Assembly: GCA_017560305.1 (NCBI GenBank)
Contig: JAFYOF010000032.1
Location: 1-9,702 of the forward strand
From: Alistipes sp.
GTDB taxonomy: Bacteria; Bacteroidota; Bacteroidia; Bacteroidales; Rikenellaceae
Direction: 5' to 3'
Length of the DNA stretch: 9,702 nt
Below the pieces are notes generated by a model. The model did no database searches, was not told where the DNA came from, and worked only from the letters and a program-made list of their open reading frames with translations. Positions 5,370 to 9,702 of the stretch are shown piece by piece. Made by a program: the position numbers and the translations under genes. Position 1 is the first letter of the stretch; every line of letters begins with the position of its first letter.

Positions 5370-7349
5370 ATGAAAGCAAAATACCTATATCTAATATCTG
5401 CATTAACCCTCGGTTTGGCTTCGTGCCACGAGAGCGATATTATGCCTAACATAGAGCGAGATAGAACAATGTCGTTCAATGTCGTTGGCTCAAATGCACA
5501 GACTCGTGTTCAGAACGACATATTCGAGGCTGAGGACAAAATCGGTGTATATGTAACCGATTATACAAACGACACCCCTGCACCACTCCAGATATCGGGC
5601 AACCGAGCCAACAACGAGGGCGTGGTGTACGATGGCGAGAAGTGGGCAACCGTGCGACCAATCTATTGGGGTGAGGGCAAGAGCAATGTCTATGCCTACT
5701 ACCCATATATGGAGGTTGCAGATGTTGATGAGCAGCCATTCTCTATAGCGACCGACCAGGATGCAGAGGGTGCATACGAGACTTCTGACCTTCTGTGGGC
5801 AAAGGCAGAGGGTGTTTCAGAGAGCGATGGCGCAGTACAGCTTGAGATGAAGCACGCAATGAGTCGCTTGGTTGTTAGAATTATGGCGGGCGAGGACTAT
5901 AAAGGTTCACTTCCAAAAGATGCTACCGTGCATCTTCACTCAACGGTTACAGATGTGTTGTTCTCGTTTGACAGTGGTTCGGTTGTAAAAGACCCATATG
6001 CCGGTACAAAGTCTATCAAGATGCACAACCTCGGCGTTCGCACCTTTGCCGATGGCGAGGCTGTGGTGTACGAGGCCATAGTTGCTCCGCAGATGCTGCT
6101 GGGCACAGTGCCACTCTTGGAGATTAACTCAAAGAGTGTGTCGTACCTTTTGGAGGACTCATTTAACTTCAAGCCAAGCACATCATATACATATACCGCA
6201 GTTTTGAACACCTCTACAACCTCTATCAAGATTGATATCGGTTGCGATATCGATGACTGGAACAATATAGGTGGAGGCTCTGGTGACGACGAAGGTGGTG
6301 AGGGCGGTAACGAAGGAGATATTGACCTTTCGGGTTATACCGACCTCTCTGCAGAGGGTACGGCTAACTGCTACCTTGTTAAGGCTTCGGGCAACTACAA
6401 GTTTAAGGCTACTCTGGGCAACACCGAATATTCGGTTGGTAATGTAAAGAAGACTGAGGTGCTTTGGGAGACATTTGGAACGGATGTAATGCCAAATGTG
6501 GGCGACTTGATAGCCTCGACTGGTTATCAGAATGGCTATATCTACTTCTCGACAGCCGAGAACTTCAACAATGGTAATGCCTCTATCGCAGCTCGCAACT
6601 CGAACAATGTAATCCTCTGGTCTTGGCATATCTGGTGTTCTGAGGAGGGCTGGATCGACCAAGTCTATGCCAATAACGCTGGAATAATGATGGACCGCAA
6701 TCTTGGTGCAACCTCGGCAACTCCTGGCGATATTGGCGCATTTGGTCTCCTATACCAGTGGGGACGAAAAGATCCATTTATGGGGTATGGTTCTAGTGAA
6801 TTTGGTAGTAGGGATGCTGCGTCTACGGGGAATTGGACACCTATTATTGGTTCCAAAACATCTGCATACGCAGTGTCAAATCCAATGACATTCATTAGAA
6901 CTCCCTGGGGAGAATGGTGTGAAGGTTCTGGTTTTGGCTTGCAAATAGGTGATTTGCGCTGGTCGGTCTCTAAAAAGACCCCTTTTGATCCTTGCCCTAC
7001 CGGCTATCGCGTACCTGCTGGTGGTAAGGATGGTATCTGGGCAAAAGCGTATGTCAATTCAAAAGGTAGAGATAAATATGATGGCTTATATTGGGAACTT
7101 GCGGATAAAACTATGGCTTGGTATCCCTGTACGGGAATGCATTACATGGAAGATGAAATGCTTAGCGAAAGAGTCACTGAGAATGGTTACTGTTGGTCGG
7201 CGTCAATGAGCGGCCCTGGCAGTTATGGCGATGGAAGAGAAGCACACTTATTTTCCTATAGTCAGAATGGTAATTGTTATGATAATCCCCCTGGAACTTC
7301 AACAGCTTATAGAGCTAATGGAATACCAGTCCGTTGCGTAAAAGAATAA
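5370..7349 (+). CDS. Fimbrillin-FISUMP lipoprotein (lectin-like C-terminal domain)
   Basis: A 659-residue lipoprotein; the signal MKAKYLYLISALTLGLASC gives Cys19. A fimbrillin-like domain covers about 30-295 (TRVQNDIFEAEDKIGVYV, YAYYPYM, YEAIVAPQM, ending in IDIGCDIDDW). A Gly/Asp/Glu linker follows (about 295-320), then a second module with TANCYLVKASGNYKF and ILWSWHIW. The C-terminal third is FISUMP-like (Fibrobacter succinogenes major paralogous domain): MDRNLGA, LLYQWGRKDPF, DPCPTGYRVPAGG, YCWSASMSG and a final ANGIPVRCVKE. That fold is related to the formylglycine-generating enzyme/C-type lectin group and serves as a binding surface in several systems. From about 6760 codon usage changes sharply: roughly 9 GAA to 1 GAG, after a stretch almost wholly GAG, with AGA/AGG Arg codons appearing. 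This suggests a recombined cassette. Likely role: surface or pilus-tip adhesin. Confidence 0.87.
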   Translation: MKAKYLYLISALTLGLASCHESDIMPNIERDRTMSFNVVGSNAQTRVQNDIFEAEDKIGVYVTDYTNDTPAPLQISGNRANNEGVVYDGEKWATVRPIYWGEGKSNVYAYYPYMEVADVDEQPFSIATDQDAEGAYETSDLLWAKAEGVSESDGAVQLEMKHAMSRLVVRIMAGEDYKGSLPKDATVHLHSTVTDVLFSFDSGSVVKDPYAGTKSIKMHNLGVRTFADGEAVVYEAIVAPQMLLGTVPLLEINSKSVSYLLEDSFNFKPSTSYTYTAVLNTSTTSIKIDIGCDIDDWNNIGGGSGDDEGGEGGNEGDIDLSGYTDLSAEGTANCYLVKASGNYKFKATLGNTEYSVGNVKKTEVLWETFGTDVMPNVGDLIASTGYQNGYIYFSTAENFNNGNASIAARNSNNVILWSWHIWCSEEGWIDQVYANNAGIMMDRNLGATSATPGDIGAFGLLYQWGRKDPFMGYGSSEFGSRDAASTGNWTPIIGSKTSAYAVSNPMTFIRTPWGEWCEGSGFGLQIGDLRWSVSKKTPFDPCPTGYRVPAGGKDGIWAKAYVNSKGRDKYDGLYWELADKTMAWYPCTGMHYMEDEMLSERVTENGYCWSASMSGPGSYGDGREAHLFSYSQNGNCYDNPPGTSTAYRANGIPVRCVKE

Positions 7350-7374
7350 AAACAGGTAACTCAATTTTAACATC

Positions 7375-7403
7375 GGTTGGTGGCGGTCCTTCCGTCACCA
7401 ACC
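7375..7403 (+). terminator. 12-bp hairpin closing the fimbrillin operon
   Basis: GGTTGGTGGCGG (7375-7386) pairs with CCGTCACCAACC (7392-7403) around a TCCTT loop, with one G-U pair. It lies 25 bases after the FISUMP stop and 16 bases before the next ATG. It is followed by TTAAAAG rather than a T-run, so termination may be weak or it may act as an mRNA 3' stabiliser or processing site. The structure is certain; the role is inferred. Confidence 0.6.
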
Positions 7404-7419
7404 TTAAAAGAAGAAACCT

Positions 7420-8076
7420 ATGGCAAAAAAGATAAATAATCCTATTTTTTATTTAGGCTTACCCAGTAATACCCAAAGAACGCAGATAAACAGTGCATTA
7501 GTGAAAATAATCGAGCATGCTCTCACGAACTTACATCTTCAAAGAGGTAAGCATAGCTACGGAGTGAGTTATCGCTATCTGCTTAATCAGAGTATCAGAC
7601 AGTATTTAGTCCCAGACACGAATATACATATTTCGGTAGGAGCTGCGCAAACTTGGCAGGCAATGGGATTAACACTTAACGATATATACAAGTACACCTA
7701 TCAAGACTCCATACGTCCTAAGAATAGCATTCAGGTTAGTACCTATGTAGGCACAAAGAAGTCTCCGCTGCCAAAAAGTATTGTTGCAGGACAACCTATT
7801 GCCTATAATTCAGTATTTATTGACGAGCACACAACACCTGTCAAGGATGTTACAGAGGCACTAAAACAGGCGTATAGTAATAATTCTTGTACATCTACAA
7901 TAGTTGCCATCCTCGAAAAGATGCATATAACAAAGATGCTTAAATGCGAGAATGCTCAGATAAATAAGAATACAAATCGCATTGGTGCAAGCAATTATAT
8001 CAGCAAATCTTCGGCACAAATTTTTAATGATATAATCTCAGATCCGAGTATTAATTATCCGAAGATATGGCCATAA
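7420..8076 (+). CDS. Unrecognised 218-residue protein with a weak EH..PV (HNH-like) motif
   Basis: The ATG at 7420 follows an A-rich stretch (AAAAGAAGAAACCT) and opens MAKKINNPIFYLG; there is no signal peptide or membrane segment, so the protein is probably cytoplasmic. It is basic and rich in Asn, Ser, Thr and Ile. The most distinctive piece is YNSVFIDEHTTPVKDV (residues 129-144), then ILEKMHITKMLKCENAQINK (164-183). A buried Glu-His followed by Pro-Val, with a later ITxxxxxENxxxN stretch, recalls some HNH-like nuclease or restriction-associated proteins, but this is a resemblance by eye only and I give it low weight. Codon usage is A/T-rich, unlike the operon but similar to the FISUMP cassette just upstream, so both may have arrived together. 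It has its own terminator at 8093. Confidence 0.75.
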   Translation: MAKKINNPIFYLGLPSNTQRTQINSALVKIIEHALTNLHLQRGKHSYGVSYRYLLNQSIRQYLVPDTNIHISVGAAQTWQAMGLTLNDIYKYTYQDSIRPKNSIQVSTYVGTKKSPLPKSIVAGQPIAYNSVFIDEHTTPVKDVTEALKQAYSNNSCTSTIVAILEKMHITKMLKCENAQINKNTNRIGASNYISKSSAQIFNDIISDPSINYPKIWP

Positions 8077-8092
8077 TGTGGATATTGTCAGT

Positions 8093-8127
8093 AAGGCCCG
8101 TTTTGCTGTTTGCAAGATGGGCTTTTT
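8093..8127 (+). terminator. Rho-independent terminator after the 7420-8076 gene
   Basis: AAGGCCC (8093-8099) pairs with GGGCTTT (8119-8125, one G-U), and an inner TTGC/GCAA stem extends the hairpin. The stem ends in a run of five T's (8123-8127). It lies 16 bases after the stop at 8076. Confidence 0.85.
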
Positions 8128-8312
8128 GTTTTCTATATATCTCAACTCCCTGCCACAAATACAGACACCCACGAGCACATAGCCCATGGGTATTTTTATT
8201 ATTTCTCCGCATCACTTTAATGCTTTATCTCAAATCGATGCGAATGGAAATATCCAAATATTAGTGGTTTAAGTATTAAATCGACACAGTTGAGGTTTTG
8301 ATGCAGAACTAC
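8128..8312. other. Intergenic stretch between two terminators, with a 28-codon ORF
   Basis: No convincing gene is seen. A plus-strand ORF of 28 codons, 8186-8272, has a protein-like end (FNALSQIDANGNIQILVV) and could be the tail of a lost gene, but it is too short to judge. An imperfect inverted repeat CCGCATC / GATGCGA lies at about 8207-8242. No promoter consensus is evident. Confidence 0.3.
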
Positions 8313-8354
8313 AAAAAAAACACCACTACAACTAATTGCTGTGGTGGTGTTTTT
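8313..8354. terminator. Bidirectional terminator, mainly for the minus-strand gene
   Basis: AAAAACACCAC (8316-8326) and GTGGTGTTTTT (8344-8354) form an 11-bp perfect stem. On the minus strand the stem ends in eight T's (complement of A's 8313-8320), 16 bases past the stop of the 8371-8979 gene. On the plus strand it ends in five T's, so it can work both ways. Confidence 0.85.
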
Positions 8355-8370
8355 GCGCTAAAGTTTATAA

Positions 8371-8979
8371 CTAACCAAAGAACTTCTCTGTTTCCACGAC
8401 TTTGGTGGTATCATAATAAATCTCTTTACCTTCTGCTTCGAGTGCTCGGCAGATAGAGAGCTGTTCATCAAATGGTAAGTCGTAGTAGTTCTCAGGTATT
8501 GTTCCATCTCCTGGTGTGCACTCTCCAGCCATAATCATACAACAGCGTTTGAAGTATCTACCTTCTGCATCGTTTGTTAAACCAACAATATCAGCTTCGC
8601 ACGAAGTCTCGATATAGACATTTGTGTCGTAGTGTAGTTTGGTGTCGCTGATGTAAAATAGCAGAACGCCGTAAGTGTTACGCCATCTCTCGCTAATATG
8701 TAGGTTCCCGTCTTTCAGTTCTACATACTTCTTATCGATCCACGAATAGGCTATTGGCCACTTCGCACCACTATAATCACCATAGTCCCAAACTGCTATT
8801 ACAATTTCACCCCCGCTATCTTCACACTTCTCTACAGTGTATACATTATCGTTCACTATGCCGATTTCGTATCTTTGATCTGGCTCGACACATTTGTCGA
8901 AAGCATTCATAATGATGTTATAGATTTCTACACCCTTTTCTCCTTCAATAACAAAACTGTTTGATCCATAATTGCTCAT
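8371..8979 (-). CDS. Hypothetical acidic 202-residue protein, possibly Api92/YubB-like
   Basis: The protein is acidic, has no signal peptide or membrane segment, and starts MSNYGSNSFVIEG. That opening resembles the start of Api92/YubB-type ferredoxin-like proteins (MxNWCxNxxxxxG) known from phages, plasmids and conjugative elements, with Tyr and Gly in place of the usual Trp and Cys. The middle is aromatic and strand-rich (VWDYGDYSGAKWPIAYSW, residues 63-80; YGVLLFYISD, 103-112). The C-terminal part has Cys146-Cys147 and a DEQLSICRALEAEGKEIYYD helix (171-190). The family link rests on a short N-terminal resemblance, so I hold it loosely. It is a single-gene unit with its own promoter (9007-9037) and terminator (8313-8354), on the strand opposite to both neighbours. 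Confidence 0.8.
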   Translation of the reverse strand: MSNYGSNSFVIEGEKGVEIYNIIMNAFDKCVEPDQRYEIGIVNDNVYTVEKCEDSGGEIVIAVWDYGDYSGAKWPIAYSWIDKKYVELKDGNLHISERWRNTYGVLLFYISDTKLHYDTNVYIETSCEADIVGLTNDAEGRYFKRCCMIMAGECTPGDGTIPENYYDLPFDEQLSICRALEAEGKEIYYDTTKVVETEKFFG

Positions 8980-9006
8980 AGGCTTATCACTTTATTTGTT
9001 TCAATA

Positions 9007-9037
9007 CAAAAATAGCCCGATTTCTGTTAGTTCTAAA
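9007..9037 (-). promoter_or_regulatory. Promoter for the 8371-8979 gene
   Basis: Read on the minus strand: TTTA (9037-9034), a 19-base spacer, then TATTTTTG (9014-9007). The -7 box matches TAnnTTTG exactly and the -33 box differs from TTTG by one base. Transcription should start about 20 bases before the ATG at 8979. Confidence 0.65.
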
Positions 9038-9123
9038 GTATTTGAAGAGTTATTTCCCTGTATTTCCCTATAGTCTTTGCTATGTATAAAGGTATTAGTG
9101 TTTAACCTTTAAAAAGATTAGCT

Positions 9124-9543
9124 ATGGGAGTTTTTAGTGAATTGAAAGATTTTTATGAAGATGCTGAGGTGCCTACGATTAATGTGTACGATCCCGACTA
9201 CATTGCAGAGAAGATTTGGGTTCTTAAGAGTAATCCTATACGGAACCGATTCCGTCTTTGTGATGGAAAGAAGAGATTCGCAGTGAGGGTAACGGGATTG
9301 GACAAGGTTACTCACGAACCGAAGAATGTGATGGACTGTTACCTCTGTGGTGAGCTTTGTATGAACCGACATCCACAGTTCTACACCAAACCGATTAAGT
9401 CTCATAACTACATCATCTTTGAGGATGAGGCTGTGATAAGTGGTGCGAGGAACTATCTGAAAGGACACTATGTCGAGATTGAGATTCTGTATCGTATAGG
9501 TGATACCTACGAACGAGGCTGGTTCAGAGTAGAGAAGATGTAG
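9124..9543 (+). CDS. Hypothetical 139-residue protein with a CxxCx3Cx3H cluster
   Basis: The start MGVFSELKDFYEDAE follows an A-rich stretch (CCTTTAAAAAGATTAG). The protein is probably cytoplasmic, without signal peptide or membrane segments. Residues 71-83, DCYLCGELCMNRH, place Cys72, Cys75, Cys79 and His83 in a possible metal-binding CxxCx3Cx3H arrangement, with Cys46 further upstream. The rest looks like alternating strands with many Arg, Lys and aromatic residues (RFAVRVTGLD, 51-60; HYVEIEILYRIGDTYERGWF, 115-134), which would suit a nucleic-acid-binding or small accessory protein, but I do not recognise a family. Its upstream region diverges from the minus-strand gene; only an imperfect -7 box (TAGTCTTTG, one base too long) is visible. 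A strong terminator lies 24 bases downstream. Confidence 0.8.
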   Translation: MGVFSELKDFYEDAEVPTINVYDPDYIAEKIWVLKSNPIRNRFRLCDGKKRFAVRVTGLDKVTHEPKNVMDCYLCGELCMNRHPQFYTKPIKSHNYIIFEDEAVISGARNYLKGHYVEIEILYRIGDTYERGWFRVEKM

Positions 9544-9566
9544 TAAGAGAATAGACTACTATGATT

Positions 9567-9597
9567 AGAGTGTATCTGCGAAGGTACACTCTTTTTT
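9567..9597 (+). terminator. Rho-independent terminator after the 9124-9543 gene
   Basis: AGAGTGTA (9567-9574) and TACACTCT (9585-9592) form a perfect 8-bp stem with a 10-base loop, followed by T's through 9597. Confidence 0.92.
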
Positions 9598-9606
9598 CAT
9601 ACTATA

Positions 9607-9638
9607 TTTGAAAAAACGCTTTATAATAGTTACATTTG
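9607..9638 (+). promoter_or_regulatory. Strong Bacteroidota promoter pointing out of the window
   Basis: TTTG (9607-9610), 20 bases, then TACATTTG (9631-9638) match the TTTG / TAnnTTTG consensus exactly. Transcription should begin near 9645 and serve a gene that starts beyond 9702, since no ATG-led frame begins before the edge. A small palindrome, TCACT-A-AGTGA (9685-9695), lies in its leader and may be regulatory or chance. Confidence 0.75.
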
Positions 9639-9702
9639 TAGTAAGAAGAGTCTATTATAATATAGTATTGATTTGTATTGTATTTCACTAAGTGAGTGAC
9701 GA

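Noticed and set aside
3808..6895. Further minus-strand open frames under the peptidase and FISUMP genes
   Set aside because: They overlap clear protein domains on the plus strand and have low-complexity, unrecognisable products.
8067..8264. 65-codon plus-strand ORF overlapping the end of the 7420-8076 gene
   Set aside because: It runs through the terminator hairpin at 8093-8127, and its product shows no domain or plausible start region.
1..9702. CRISPR array, tRNA or rRNA gene, or insertion sequence
   Set aside because: No regularly spaced repeats, no cloverleaf-like sequence, and no transposase or terminal inverted repeats were seen.

Overview
The window looks like an accessory surface-structure locus from a member of the Bacteroidota, most likely the Bacteroidales; I would guess a gut genus such as Alistipes or Bacteroides, but the genus is inference. 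The evidence is three good matches to the Bacteroidota promoter (-33 TTTG, 19-20 bases, -7 TAnnTTTG), AT-rich start regions mostly without Shine-Dalgarno sequences, and the protein families present: fimbrillin-like lipoproteins, BspA-type leucine-rich repeats, a BACON-like domain, an M64 peptidase and a FISUMP-type C-terminal domain.

Layout. Positions 1-104 (minus) hold the first 34 codons of a serine recombinase that runs off the window. Positions 166-353 (plus) hold a small coding remnant or slippage-dependent mini-gene, followed by a perfect terminator (381-409). Positions 410-810 contain no gene but much regulatory structure: a promoter with an inverted repeat lying across its -33 box and spacer, a G8 tract, direct repeats on both sides of the promoter, and a 15-bp leader hairpin. 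Positions 811-7349 form an apparent operon of four genes: a fimbrillin lipoprotein, a 50-residue peptide that repeats the fimbrillin C-terminal strand motif, a giant lipoprotein (fimbrillin domain, BspA LRRs, BACON-like domain, M64 peptidase), and a lipoprotein joining a fimbrillin domain to a FISUMP domain. A 12-bp hairpin ends this unit.

Positions 7420-9543 hold three unrecognised genes, two on plus and one on minus, with terminators around them. A strong promoter at 9607-9638 points out of the right edge.

Working model (inference): the operon encodes type V pilus-like or pilus-derived surface proteins. The first lipoprotein would be the simple subunit. The two larger ones would display a repeat/protease module and a lectin-like module on the same fold. 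The small peptide carries a stand-alone copy of the fimbrillin terminal strand and is the least explained element. The FISUMP cassette, and to a lesser degree the LRR segment, have codon usage unlike the flanking coding sequence, which suggests exchange of the outward-facing modules.
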